From Deltaproteobacteria bacterium (lineage in GTDB: Bacteria; Myxococcota; XYA12-FULL-58-9), in the NCBI GenBank assembly GCA_016218825.1, contig JACRCV010000109.1:1-46483 (forward strand): DNA of 46,483 nucleotides, read 5' to 3'. This document shows positions 7,690-15,898 of this stretch, one piece after another. Below the pieces are notes generated by a model. That model did not search any database and was not told the DNA's origin. It saw only the letters and a program-made list of their open reading frames with translations. The translations under genes were made by a program, and so were the position numbers. Position 1 is the stretch's first letter. Every line of letters begins with the position of its first letter.

Positions 7690-8165
7690 GGCCGCCTCCC
7701 GGCTTCGTTCAGCACTGCGTCGAGATCGCGGTCGTCGAGCTTGGCGATGATCTCGAACGCCTCGACGTCGTCCAGGTGCTTCACCACGTCCAGATCAGCC
7801 GCGAGCTCGAGGTTCATCGCCAGCTCGATGTCGCCGCCCCAATCGTCGTGGTCGGCGTCGTTGAGCGCGACGAAGGCGACGAGCGCCGCGGCCGCGGCCG
7901 CCGCGAAGCTCAGCGACAATCCGAGCCAACGCCGGCGCTCGCCTTGCTTCTTGACCTCGCCGAGGCGCGCGAAGAACCGAGTGTCGAAGCCTACGCCCGG
8001 CTCTTCGTCGGCGTCGGCCGCGAGCGCTCGCTCCAGGCGGAGGTCGAGGGCGGCGAACGCGCGGCAAGCGTCACAGGACGCGAGGTGGCGCTGTTGCTCT
8101 TCGTCGAGCGGACGCTTGCCGACGCGGGCGGCGGTGAGCGCTTGTTGGAGGTCATGGCACTGCAT
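7686..8165 (-). CDS. Anti-sigma factor with zinc-finger (zf-HC2) domain
   Basis: The product is 159 residues. The N-terminus holds the ZAS pattern C3, H27-x3-C31-x2-C34, which binds zinc and holds the ECF sigma factor. A single membrane span lies at about residues 78-100 (LGLSLSFAAAAAAALVAFVA). The periplasmic tail is acidic and leucine-rich, ending LDDRDLDAVLNEAGRRP. The start overlaps the sigma gene by 14 bases, and the end overlaps the DUF3106 gene by four bases. The expected role is membrane sequestration of the adjacent sigma factor until an envelope signal releases it. Confidence 0.92.
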   Translation of the reverse strand: MQCHDLQQALTAARVGKRPLDEEQQRHLASCDACRAFAALDLRLERALAADADEEPGVGFDTRFFARLGEVKKQGERRRWLGLSLSFAAAAAAALVAFVALNDADHDDWGGDIELAMNLELAADLDVVKHLDDVEAFEIIAKLDDRDLDAVLNEAGRRP

Positions 8166-8742
8166 GGCGTACCTCTTCTTCTTGAAGGTGCTCCCGGAGC
8201 AGCGCGCTGAGGCTCTGGCGGGCGCGGAACACCAGGGACTTCACCGCGGACTCCGAGACCTCGAGCACCGCCGCCGCTTCTTCTTGGCTCATCCCTTCGT
8301 ATTGGCAGAGCACCAGCGCGGTCGCCTGGGCGTCGGGGAGGGCGGCGAGGGCGACGTTGATCGCTTCGCGCAGCGACGATTGTTGCGCCGCGACGTCCGG
8401 GGTCGGCGTGGTCGTGGGTTGGGCCGCGGCTTCTTGCGAGCGGTCGGCGAGGGCGTGCTCGCGGCGGCCGCGCTCGTTCAGGCAGTGGTTCTTCGCGACG
8501 CGGTAGAGGTAGGTGGAGAAGCGGTGGTCGGCGCGGTAGCGGCCCCGGGCTTTGTAGATCTTCAGAAACACTTCCTGCGTCGCCTCCTCCGCCCGCGCCC
8601 GGTCCTGCAACAACCGCCGGCAGAAGTTGAAGAGCCGGTCGCGATATCGCCGATACAGGCTCACGAACGCCTCCTCGTCGCCGTTCCCACACGCCACCAT
8701 GAGTAGGGCGTCAGGGTCAGCTTTGTGATCTGGCTCACTCAT
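8152..8742 (-). CDS. ECF RNA polymerase sigma factor
   Basis: The product is 196 residues from ATG 8742; a TTG two codons earlier is possible. Region 2 is clear (FVSLYRRYRDRLFNFCRRLL, then ATQEVFLKIY and FSTYLYRVAKNHCLN). Region 4 has the helix-turn-helix MSQEEAAAVLEVSESAVKSL followed by VFRARQSL. The linker between them (about 95-120) is Thr/Pro-rich. It directs RNA polymerase to a stress or envelope regulon and is controlled by the overlapping downstream anti-sigma gene. It lies third in a five-gene minus-strand run. I could not find an obvious autoregulated ECF promoter upstream. Confidence 0.95.
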   Translation of the reverse strand: MSEPDHKADPDALLMVACGNGDEEAFVSLYRRYRDRLFNFCRRLLQDRARAEEATQEVFLKIYKARGRYRADHRFSTYLYRVAKNHCLNERGRREHALADRSQEAAAQPTTTPTPDVAAQQSSLREAINVALAALPDAQATALVLCQYEGMSQEEAAAVLEVSESAVKSLVFRARQSLSALLREHLQEEEVRHAVP

Positions 8743-8776
8743 CTTCAAACCACCGACCCCACGTTTGGTCGCGCCC

Positions 8777-9151
8777 TCAGTCCGAATCGTCCGCGAACAA
8801 GTCGAACACCGACAACAGGTCGAAAAGACGGAAGAACTCCAAGTCCTTCAAGATCGCCTCGTCTTCAGCCGAAAGCGGCGCGGACGTGGGCGGAGGTGGT
8901 GCTTCCGGGGCTGTTTTCGGGCCCGGCTCTTCGGTGACCGCGGGCTTCGAAGCCGGGGTCGGTGACGGTGGCTTCGGGGGTGGTGCGGCCGGGGCTGCCG
9001 CGTCCGGCGGAGCGCCGGGCGCCTTCGGGGGTGGCTGGGCCAGGGCGAGGGCGGCGCTGAGCGTGAGGGCGACGAAGGCCGCGAGCGCGGCCGCCGTGGC
9101 CGCGCGGGAATCAAAGGCAGATGAAAGTGGCTTAGTTGCCCAGGTGCACAT
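8777..9151 (-). CDS. Small proline/alanine-rich exported protein with acidic hydrophobic tail
   Basis: The product is about 124 residues from ATG 9151 (a GTG at 9169 is the alternative). A signal-like segment (ATAAALAAFVALTLSAALAL) is followed by about 60 residues of Pro/Ala/Lys repeats, and the C-terminus ends EFFRLFDLLSVFDLFADDSD. The start overlaps the upstream barrel gene by 20 bases, and the stop lies 34 bases before the sigma gene, so it is probably co-transcribed. No family is recognised. The disordered stalk with an amphipathic acidic tip suggests an envelope-spanning tether or sensor for the sigma system; this is inference. The low-complexity composition makes the start uncertain. 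Confidence 0.65.
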   Translation of the reverse strand: MCTWATKPLSSAFDSRAATAAALAAFVALTLSAALALAQPPPKAPGAPPDAAAPAAPPPKPPSPTPASKPAVTEEPGPKTAPEAPPPPTSAPLSAEDEAILKDLEFFRLFDLLSVFDLFADDSD

Positions 9152-10634
9152 GGATTTGTCCGAGGGCACGATATGCCAGGTCGTGTTGCGGGAAGAAGCT
9201 GCCGGGCCAGAAGAGATCTCCTTCGAGCCCGATACCGACGAGCTCGAAGGGCTGCAGCTCGACGACGAGATCGGTCTCGACGCCGTAAAACGAGCTGCCG
9301 CCGCCGATGCCGGCCGGAGGCGGGCCCGCGGCCGAAAACAGCAGCGCCGCGCACGCGGAGGCCCGCAGCAGGTCGCTCGTCCAGTCGCCGCGCGCGATCG
9401 AGGCGAGCACGCCGCGACCGTTCACCCCCGCCGCCGCCGCCCGACCAGGATACATCCCCTGGTTCAGGCCGCCGGAGAAGAACAGCCCGGTCCAGGCCCA
9501 GTACGGCGCCACCGCGGCGAACGTGTGATACGGCACCGTCTGGTCGGGCAAGAGCGCCGGGGGATCGTCGCCGGAGAGCGCCACCAGCGTGACGCCGACC
9601 CCCAAGGCCTCTGTGAGACCGTAGGAGGCGTCGAAGGTCGCGGCGGCGCCGGACAGGCGGAAGGTGTAGTTGCCGTCGGGGCCGGCGACGATGACCCGTC
9701 CGAGGTTGCCGACCAAAGCGCCGCGCAGGCTCAAGCCGTCGGCCGGCAGCAGATTCCCGGAGACCCCAAGGTAGGAGAGGCGGCCGAGGCTGGGGCGGTC
9801 GACGAGGAACAGCCGGGTGAGGCGCGCCTGCTCCATCAGGCCGTCGTTGTTGGCGATGACGCGCTCGGAGACCACGGAGGTGAGGACGTCCCGCAGGATG
9901 CCGCTGCGCTCCAAGAACAGCGCCCCGAACACGTCGATGCTCTCGAACGGCGAGCGCTCGTGGGTGAGCTTGAGCATCACGAACGGGCTCGGGGTCTTCA
10001 GGTCGTCGAAGGTGTGGCCGACGGCAAACGCCTGGGCTTCGAGTCGCGAGACGAGGGCGTCGTGGCCGCCGAAGTCGAGGGCGAGGGCGGCGCCGGTGCC
10101 GAAGTCTTCGTAGACCAGGCCTTCACCGACCTTGGTGAAGCGCCGGCCGACTTCGGCGGACCAGGACGGGCGCGACACGGTGACCGCGAGCTCGCGGACG
10201 AAGGCGCCGGAAGCGAACCAGGTACCGACCTCGCCGCCGTCGATGGTGACGGCGTCGGCGACGGCCGGGTCGAGGGAGGAGCCGGAGCGCAGCTCGCCGC
10301 TGTCGAAAAGGGCGCGCAGCGACAAGCCGCGGATCGGCTCGACCTCGCCGGAGGCGGCCAGGACCGCGGACGGGTAGCTCTTCGCCGCCTGTGGTCGGAG
10401 CAGTCGGTCGACGCGCCAATCCGGGAGCGTCGTGCCACCGGCGCTCGCGGCCTCCACCTGCAACGCGGTTTGCGGCTCGCCGGCGCGCGCGGTGCCGCGC
10501 AGGGTCAGGTCGATGTCGAAGAGGTAAGGCGCGCGCGTGGCGCTGACGGCCACCGACTCGGTCGCGGTGCCGGGGGGCTCGGTCTCAGCCACGCCCGCGG
10601 CGAGCCCAACGACGAGCAACAGGGCGACACTCAT
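9132..10634 (-). CDS. Large outer-membrane beta-barrel protein, family unknown
   Basis: The product is 500 residues with a signal peptide (MSVALLLVVGLAAGVAE). Alternating hydrophobic and polar residues form many predicted beta strands, with aromatic girdles and Gly/Asp turns. The last strand, YRALGQIHVHLGN, ends at the C-terminus as in barrel proteins. No plug or catalytic motif is seen. It heads the run that continues into the proline-rich protein, ECF sigma, anti-sigma and DUF3106 genes, so it may be a porin whose assembly or state is monitored by that sigma system (inference). A long open frame on the opposite strand is a composition shadow. Confidence 0.78.
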   Translation of the reverse strand: MSVALLLVVGLAAGVAETEPPGTATESVAVSATRAPYLFDIDLTLRGTARAGEPQTALQVEAASAGGTTLPDWRVDRLLRPQAAKSYPSAVLAASGEVEPIRGLSLRALFDSGELRSGSSLDPAVADAVTIDGGEVGTWFASGAFVRELAVTVSRPSWSAEVGRRFTKVGEGLVYEDFGTGAALALDFGGHDALVSRLEAQAFAVGHTFDDLKTPSPFVMLKLTHERSPFESIDVFGALFLERSGILRDVLTSVVSERVIANNDGLMEQARLTRLFLVDRPSLGRLSYLGVSGNLLPADGLSLRGALVGNLGRVIVAGPDGNYTFRLSGAAATFDASYGLTEALGVGVTLVALSGDDPPALLPDQTVPYHTFAAVAPYWAWTGLFFSGGLNQGMYPGRAAAAGVNGRGVLASIARGDWTSDLLRASACAALLFSAAGPPPAGIGGGSSFYGVETDLVVELQPFELVGIGLEGDLFWPGSFFPQHDLAYRALGQIHVHLGN

Positions 10635-10821
10635 GCCGAGCCCCAGGGCGAGAGCAGCTCACCGTGACCAGCGGACTTTCGTTCTCTGGTACAACCGGTG
10701 ACCGGCCGAGAGGTTGCGCCCCTGGCGCGACCGTGGCGCCCGCGCGGTACCGCAACGCGGCGGCGAAGCCGCGAGCGCGAGGAACGGAAGCAGGGCGCCC
10801 CTACGATGACCTTGTCCTGCC

Positions 10822-11541
10822 CTAGAACGCGGCCACGAAGTCGAGCGACATCACCGAGAAGCCGCCCATGAAATACTTGTTGAAGCGCAGCTGGCCACCG
10901 AGGCCGACGCCGCCGATGTTGTAGAGCGCGCCGGCGTGGGTCGCGAGCCCGAGCGCCAAGACCGGTGCGCCGTCGAGCGAGTCGCCGGAGACGGGGTCAG
11001 ACGCGCCCCACAGCACGCCCATCGCCAGGCCGGCGCCACCGGTCAAGGTGACGTCGTCGGAGTCGACGTTGACGTCGAGGGTGTAGCCGGTGTGGAACAT
11101 CGAGAACTCGGCGTCGTGTTGGATCTTGCCGAAGGCCGTCGGGCTCGGGTCGTCGACCGAGAGCGACGCCTGGATGCCGCGCATGTAGTCGAGCCACATG
11201 CCGAAGCCGGGGTCGCCCGAGCCGCCGCGGATACCCATCCCGAAGCCGATGTCGAGGCCGCCGAAGCCGCCGACCAGGCGCAAGAAGCTGAAGATGAGCT
11301 TCAGGGTCGGCGCTTTGCCGTCGCCGTCCTTCCGGGCCTGCGGCACCGCGGTGAAGTCCATCGCGGCGGGCGGCGCCGCCATCTCTTCGGTGGGCGGGCC
11401 GCCGGCCGGTTGCGGCACCACGTGGGCGCCGCTGCCGCGCGGATCGTTGCCGATGACGGCCGGCCAACCTTCAGGGATGCTCCCGGACGCCAGCGCCAGC
11501 TGCGGCACCGCGAGGGCGCAGGCGATGATCAGGGTCTTCAT
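10822..11541 (-). CDS. Outer-membrane protein, small barrel-like
   Basis: The product is 239 residues. The signal peptide (IIACALAVPQLALASG) precedes a Pro/Gly-rich segment to about residue 75, then a glycine-rich beta region (GGFGGLDIGFGMGIRGG) and a final strand ending SLDFVAAF. A terminal aromatic residue is typical of barrels recognised by BamA. It is the last gene of a five-gene minus-strand operon of periplasmic and lipoproteins, nine bases after the previous stop. The specific family was not recognised. Confidence 0.77.
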   Translation of the reverse strand: MKTLIIACALAVPQLALASGSIPEGWPAVIGNDPRGSGAHVVPQPAGGPPTEEMAAPPAAMDFTAVPQARKDGDGKAPTLKLIFSFLRLVGGFGGLDIGFGMGIRGGSGDPGFGMWLDYMRGIQASLSVDDPSPTAFGKIQHDAEFSMFHTGYTLDVNVDSDDVTLTGGAGLAMGVLWGASDPVSGDSLDGAPVLALGLATHAGALYNIGGVGLGGQLRFNKYFMGGFSVMSLDFVAAF

Positions 11542-11550
11542 CGGTCACCT

Positions 11551-12501
11551 CTACTTGAAGACGACGTAGTCGCCGACGTGGACTTTGGAGTGGTCGTGGT
11601 AGCTGTCGGCGGGCTCGGTGACGATCCAGGCGCGCGCCAGCTTCGGATACACCGCGAACACGTACAGGTCGCCGGTGAACACCTCGTCGCCGAGCGTGAT
11701 GCCGGACTTGATGTCGACGGTGCGGTCGCCGTAGCTGACCGCGAACGCCTTCATGCCCTTCATCACCTTGTGCTCTTTGCCCATGTTCAGGGTCACGTAG
11801 CGGCCTTCGCGCGCGATGATCTGCGCCTTGCCCATGTCGGACGGCTCCGGCAAGGTCGCGATCAGCTTCTTCAAGAGCCTCTTGACGTCGTCGCGGTCGA
11901 GCTGCAGGTCCTCGCCCTTCTGGGCATACTTGATGCCGCCGTCGACGGCGCTCACCGCCGAGCCGAAGTCGCAGGACTCGAGGACCTGGTCGACCTTGAG
12001 CTCGCCGGCGGCGACCCCGGTCACCCAGGTCTTCAGCACCAGGTCACAGTTGCCCTTGCCGGCGCCGCTCACCACCTCGAAGCGCTCCGAGACCGCGGCG
12101 ATGCTCTGCATGATGGCGCCGATGGTCTGCGCCAACGCCCCGCCGCCTACCTGAACGCTCGACAGTGACCCGGAGCCGGCGGCGCTGCTCTGGACCGTGG
12201 CGTTGGCTTGCACGCCCACCTGGACCCCGGAGGCGGGTGGGGCGATGAGCAAGCCGCCGGTGCGCCGCAGCTCGCCGCCGGTGGTGCCGGTGTCGACGAC
12301 GCCGCCGGCGAGGCCCGTACGATCCAAGGCTTCGCCGACGATGATGCGCAGCCGGGTGTATTGCGCGTCGAGGCTGCGGCGCGGCACGACCGGGGCGACG
12401 AGCGGCGGTAGGCGCGTGCCCTTCTTGCAGCCCGCGAGCGGGGCGATGGCGGTCACGGCGAGAATCAGGACACTGAGGAGCTTCAGGCTTTGGGTTCTCA
12501 T
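11551..12501 (-). CDS. Lipoprotein with FlgT-C-like C-terminal domain
   Basis: The product is 316 residues from ATG 12501. The signal ends AIAPLAGCKK (lipobox). The middle (about 90-190) contains an Ala/Gly/Val-rich stretch and cysteines in GNCDLVLK and LESCDFG. The C-terminal 80 residues (AQIIAREGRYVTLNMGKEHK, then VMKGM, TLGDEVFTGDLYVFAVYP and VGDYVVFK) resemble the SH3-like FlgT C-terminal domain. Such proteins support outer-membrane or flagellar-type complexes. The longer frame reaching 13278 overlaps the TPR gene in another frame and is rejected. Assignment to FlgT is by pattern only. Confidence 0.75.
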   Translation of the reverse strand: MRTQSLKLLSVLILAVTAIAPLAGCKKGTRLPPLVAPVVPRRSLDAQYTRLRIIVGEALDRTGLAGGVVDTGTTGGELRRTGGLLIAPPASGVQVGVQANATVQSSAAGSGSLSSVQVGGGALAQTIGAIMQSIAAVSERFEVVSGAGKGNCDLVLKTWVTGVAAGELKVDQVLESCDFGSAVSAVDGGIKYAQKGEDLQLDRDDVKRLLKKLIATLPEPSDMGKAQIIAREGRYVTLNMGKEHKVMKGMKAFAVSYGDRTVDIKSGITLGDEVFTGDLYVFAVYPKLARAWIVTEPADSYHDHSKVHVGDYVVFK

Positions 12502-12512
12502 GGTGGTGTTCC

Positions 12513-13289
12513 TCACGGCGCCGGGGCGACGATGGCTTCGATGGGGGGCAGGTCTTTGTACTGCTCGGGGTTCTGCAGCCGGTCGACGTATTCGGCGAAC
12601 TCGGCCGGGTCGTGGTACTCGGTGGCGGCCTCGAGGTCGTCGTTCCAGCCCTGGCCGAGCAGGCTCTTGACGTAGGAGCGCCAGGCGTAGAAGCCCGACT
12701 CGCGGCCTTCGGGGATCATCTTCATCGCCTCGATGTTGTTCAGGGTCTCGAGGGCTTTGTCGGGGCGGTTGGTCATCGCGTAGATCTCGGCGATGATCAG
12801 GTGCGCGGTGCCGTAAGTCTCGTTGACCTTCAACGCCGCCCGCGCCGAGCCGAGCGCCCGATTGAACCACCGCTCGGCGCGCTTCAGCACCTTGGCGTCG
12901 GTCGACGCGGTGCCGTCCTTGCCGGAGAACTTCTCCTCCATGCCCTGGCGGGCGTAGCAGGTCGCCTGCGCCGCGAGCACGTAGGCGTTCTTCGGCTCGA
13001 GCTTCAGCGCCTCGCGATACGCGGTCTGGGCGCCGGGGAAGTTGGCGGCATAGATCGTAAAGCACATCGCGTTGCCCTGCTGGGTCAAGACCACGGCGCT
13101 CTGCGTCGACTGGCTCACGGCCTTGGCGGCCTCGACGCCGGCGGCGCCCTTCTCGCGCTCCTCTTTCTTCTCTTCGGCGGTGGGCTCCTGCTGCGGGCCG
13201 GCGAACGCGCTTGCGCCCAACCCGGGACGTTTGACGCACCCTGTGGTCAGGATGGCGATGAGGACTCCCTGGATGCACTTTCTCAACAT
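12513..13289 (-). CDS. TPR-type lipoprotein
   Basis: The product is 258 residues. ATG 13289 follows GGAGAGG. The signal ends IAILTTGCVK (lipobox). A charged linker (EEKKEEREKG) leads to helical repeats: NFPGAQTAYREALKLEPKN (a clear TPR), a second near AERWFNRALGSARAALKVN, and a third at RPDKALETLNNIEAMK. It is probably a periplasmic scaffold for the neighbouring proteins. The next gene starts 11 bases downstream; the preceding gene ends 33 bases upstream. Confidence 0.82.
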   Translation of the reverse strand: MLRKCIQGVLIAILTTGCVKRPGLGASAFAGPQQEPTAEEKKEEREKGAAGVEAAKAVSQSTQSAVVLTQQGNAMCFTIYAANFPGAQTAYREALKLEPKNAYVLAAQATCYARQGMEEKFSGKDGTASTDAKVLKRAERWFNRALGSARAALKVNETYGTAHLIIAEIYAMTNRPDKALETLNNIEAMKMIPEGRESGFYAWRSYVKSLLGQGWNDDLEAATEYHDPAEFAEYVDRLQNPEQYKDLPPIEAIVAPAP

Positions 13290-13322
13290 GACCTCTCCTT
13301 TTGGACTCCTGGTATTGGAAAC

Positions 13323-14390
13323 CTAGTCGATGCCGGGGATGGCGGTGAGCGTCAGCGCGTCCCCTGAGCCGGTGGTGCGATGCAACGGCAGCAGGCTGTC
13401 GTCGCGCTTGTTCTTGATCGCCGCCGCCGTGATCTTGATGAGCGCGGTCGGCGCGATGTCGGTGGGTCGAAACGCCTGGGTCGTCTTGTCGTCGCAGTTC
13501 TCCCAGTCGTAAGGGGTCGCGGGGTTGAGCTTGCCGCCGACGATCTCGAAGCGCAGCGTCAGCTCGAGCTGTCCCTCGCGCCAGGCCTCGCGGAGGTCGG
13601 CCGCGGCGGCGGTGCTCGCCTTGATGACCAGGCCGGCCTTCTTGTCGCTCAAGCTGAAGGCGTCGAGGTCGTCTCTTTGGCGCGCGAAGCAGGAGTGGAA
13701 CGCGCCGAGGAAGTAGAAGCTCGGGTCGAGGTAGAGGGCCTCGTCGAGGGGCACGTGCTTGCCGACCTTGAAGTGGGTGGTGGGGAAGGTCGCCTGGTAG
13801 ATCTGGCGGTTCAGCGTCGACAGCGAGCCGTCCTCCTTCACGTCGCGCACCGCCGCCCAGTGACAGTCGTCGTGGGTCTTCAACACCGCGGCGTAGGGCG
13901 AGTCCTTCGATCCGGTCTTGACCAGAGGTGGCGGCAGCGCCTTGTCGGAGAGCAGCTCGACGGCCAGGCGCGGCATCTCGCGGCCGAGCAGGTCGGCGCT
14001 CTTGGCGCGGGCGGTGGCCTTCATCGCCGTCGTGCCGTCGACCTTGATGCGGCTCGCGGTGACGACCAGCTCGGCGCCGAGCTTGCCGACCTTGCCGACG
14101 ACGATGGCCTCGGCGCCCACGAACTTCGACAGGTCGACGAAGCAGGCCGGGTCGTTGCAGCCGACGAGCTGTTGCTCGCGGTCGTGGACCAGCATCGCCT
14201 TCAGGTCGTGGCTGTCGCGCACCGCGTAGCGTGGGTCGCGGCTCAGGGCCTCGGCGAGCAGCGAGGTGAGCGTGGAGGCGATGGCGGCGTCGACGCCTTC
14301 GGCTTGCAGATCGGAGACCGCGAGCCGTTGGAGCTCGAAGGGGATCGGCTCCGCGAGTGCCAGCGAGACCAACAGCGCCGTCAGGCTCAT
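13323..14390 (-). CDS. Periplasmic protein with FlgO/CsgG-like N-terminal domain
   Basis: The product is 355 residues. The signal peptide (MSLTALLVSLALAE) is followed by a domain at about 20-150 of the CsgG/FlgO/TolB-N type: LQRLAVSDLQAEGVDAAIAS, LLAEALSRDPRYAVRDS, then GCNDPACFVDLSKFVGAEAI, then VGKVGKLGAELVVTASRI. This form with a CNDPAC cysteine pair is common in myxobacterial genomes. The C-terminal half (160-355) was not recognised. It lies in the operon with the TPR lipoprotein and the FlgT-C-like protein, suggesting one envelope complex. Confidence 0.78.
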   Translation of the reverse strand: MSLTALLVSLALAEPIPFELQRLAVSDLQAEGVDAAIASTLTSLLAEALSRDPRYAVRDSHDLKAMLVHDREQQLVGCNDPACFVDLSKFVGAEAIVVGKVGKLGAELVVTASRIKVDGTTAMKATARAKSADLLGREMPRLAVELLSDKALPPPLVKTGSKDSPYAAVLKTHDDCHWAAVRDVKEDGSLSTLNRQIYQATFPTTHFKVGKHVPLDEALYLDPSFYFLGAFHSCFARQRDDLDAFSLSDKKAGLVIKASTAAAADLREAWREGQLELTLRFEIVGGKLNPATPYDWENCDDKTTQAFRPTDIAPTALIKITAAAIKNKRDDSLLPLHRTTGSGDALTLTAIPGID

Positions 14391-14427
14391 GTCGCAGCTC
14401 CCACCATCATGTGTGTCGGGCCTTTCG

Positions 14428-15432
14428 TCATGGTGACGCGCTCGCGCCGCAGCTCTGGGAGCGCAGGCGGCCGAAGGCGTCGGGGCGGTCGAAGTCGACG
14501 CTGGTGATCTCCACCTTGATCTGACCGCTGAACCCGGCGCGCTCGCCCGGCGGCATCGCTTCGGTCTCCATGCTGCCGGTGGTCTTCGGGCACAGAAGCT
14601 CGCCGGCGAACACGAACGAGCGTCCCGAGTCGGTGACTGCGCCGGCGCTCGTCGTGTAGATCACATTGGCGCGCACCCGCGCCACCGGCAGCGAGCCGTC
14701 GTTATTCACAGCCGCCACCACCTTGCCCTTGAACGCCGACTCCAACGCCACGCCCTCGACGCGCAGCACCAACAGCGCCGCAGGATAGGCCGCCAAGGCC
14801 TTCTTCGACGGCGGGTGATAGCCCGCGGCGGTCGTGGGCGCGATCTCCTCGACCTCTTCCTCCGCCGGCGCCGCTGGGGTCGCGGTCGCGGCGGCCGTCG
14901 GCGCTGGCTTGGCCGGGGCGGCGTCGAGGCCGGTCGAGGCGACGCGCCAACCTGCCGGGGTCTTCACCAGGCGCACTTCGAAGGTGGTGTCGCGGTAGGT
15001 CCAGTTGATTTGCGCGAGCTCTTCGAGCGCCAGCTCTTTGCGCTTCTTCGCGGCGCGGGGCGGCGGCAGGTCTTTGACCGCGGCGTCGACGCGGGAGACG
15101 ACGTCGAGGAGGGGGGCGACGTCGAGCAGCGAGGCCTCGACCGCGAACACCATCGCGCCCTCGACGGGAGTGGGTTTGCCGTGCTTGAGCTTCTGGGCGC
15201 CCCACGCTTTCTTGACCGGCGGCAGCGCGAGCCAGGCGGGGTCGACGCTGAGCGGCGACGAGACGCCCTCGGCCAACAGCGGCTTCATCGCCATCGGCTT
15301 GTAGGTGCGATAGGCCTGCACGAAGGCGCGGACGACTTTGACCGGCGGCATCGCGGCGTCAGGGGCTGGGTCTCCGGCCTGGCCGAGAGACCACGCCACG
15401 CACAGCGCCCACAACCCGCCTCCCAACGCCAT
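14428..15432 (-). CDS. Conserved hypothetical periplasmic protein, first gene of envelope operon
   Basis: The product is 334 residues from ATG 15432 (signal ALCVAWSLGQAGD). Residues 25-150 contain an NTF2-like-looking helix and strand pattern (VVRAFVQAYRTYKPMAMKPL ... FEVRLVKTPAGWRVASTG). A Pro/Ala/Glu linker (about 175-200) follows, then a second beta domain ending near SQSCGASASP. The frame continues further upstream but lacks a signal there. It starts the minus-strand operon that continues through the FlgO-like, TPR, FlgT-C-like and barrel genes. Function unknown. Confidence 0.72.
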   Translation of the reverse strand: MALGGGLWALCVAWSLGQAGDPAPDAAMPPVKVVRAFVQAYRTYKPMAMKPLLAEGVSSPLSVDPAWLALPPVKKAWGAQKLKHGKPTPVEGAMVFAVEASLLDVAPLLDVVSRVDAAVKDLPPPRAAKKRKELALEELAQINWTYRDTTFEVRLVKTPAGWRVASTGLDAAPAKPAPTAAATATPAAPAEEEVEEIAPTTAAGYHPPSKKALAAYPAALLVLRVEGVALESAFKGKVVAAVNNDGSLPVARVRANVIYTTSAGAVTDSGRSFVFAGELLCPKTTGSMETEAMPPGERAGFSGQIKVEITSVDFDRPDAFGRLRSQSCGASASP

Positions 15433-15534
15433 GGCGGGCCTTCTAGCGAGGGGCGGAGGGAGGGTCAACAACGTTGTGCGTGGAACGATGGGCTCGCGCG
15501 AGGCCGGCCGTCGCAACCACCCGGCGCGCGCCGG

Positions 15535-15732
15535 TTGAGCGAGCGCGAGGAAGACGTCGTGCGTTTGGCGCGCGAGCGGCTGACCATCGCCGAGGTCGCG
15601 GCGCGGATGGGGTGTGCGCCCGGGACGGTGTCGGCGTACTGGCAGCGCATCTTCGGGAAGACCGGTGCGCGCGGGTGGCGCGAGGTGCTGGCGCTCATCG
15701 GCGGCAACAACGACGCTGCGACCTGCCCGTAG
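15535..15732 (+). pseudogene. LuxR-type HTH domain, probably a fragment
   Basis: From TTG 15535 the 65 codons give LSEREEDVVRLARERLTIAE, then VAARMGCAPGTVSAYWQRIF, a complete LuxR/GerE helix-turn-helix. No sensor or receiver domain is present and the upstream frame has no ATG or GTG near. LuxR domains normally sit at the C-terminus of larger proteins, so this is probably the remaining end of a broken regulator, though a small stand-alone HTH protein is possible. It overlaps the 3' part of the truncated toxin on the other strand, marking a recombination scar. Confidence 0.5.
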
Positions 15733-15895
15733 CCGACCACGAACGACGTCCCGGAACACGGTTGGCTCTGTGTTCCTGTCGGCTTCGTGACGAGCGGGCA
15801 GCTACGGCAGCCTGGTCACTAACGACATCGTGTCCAGCGTCACGAAGAGCACGCACGACCGCGAAGTCGCAGTTCTCGTCAGCTAGGAAACGCAC
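15695..15895 (-). pseudogene. Truncated DUF5615 PIN-like toxin
   Basis: The GTG at 15895 begins MRFLADENCDFAVVRALRDA, then GHDVVS, which matches the N-terminus of DUF5615 proteins (PIN-like ribonuclease toxins of about 110-120 residues). After about 28 codons similarity stops; the frame runs on in unrelated sequence to 66 codons. I checked the other two frames and did not find the missing acidic C-terminal motif, so this is a truncation rather than a simple frameshift. It starts three bases after the DUF433 antitoxin gene, the normal order for such a pair. Confidence 0.7.
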
Positions 15896-15898
15896 ACG

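Noticed and set aside
8886-10667. 593-codon open frame opposite the large barrel gene
   Set aside because: Low-complexity shadow; the minus-strand frame has a signal peptide, barrel pattern and operon context.
10756-10773. Hairpin CGCGGC-GGCGAA-GCCGCG after the small barrel gene
   Set aside because: The stem is only six base pairs and no T tract follows on the minus strand, so I do not call it a terminator.
11551-13278. Single 575-residue protein covering two lipoprotein genes
   Set aside because: The first half of this frame is Arg-rich nonsense overlapping the TPR gene, while a clear lipoprotein start exists at 12501.
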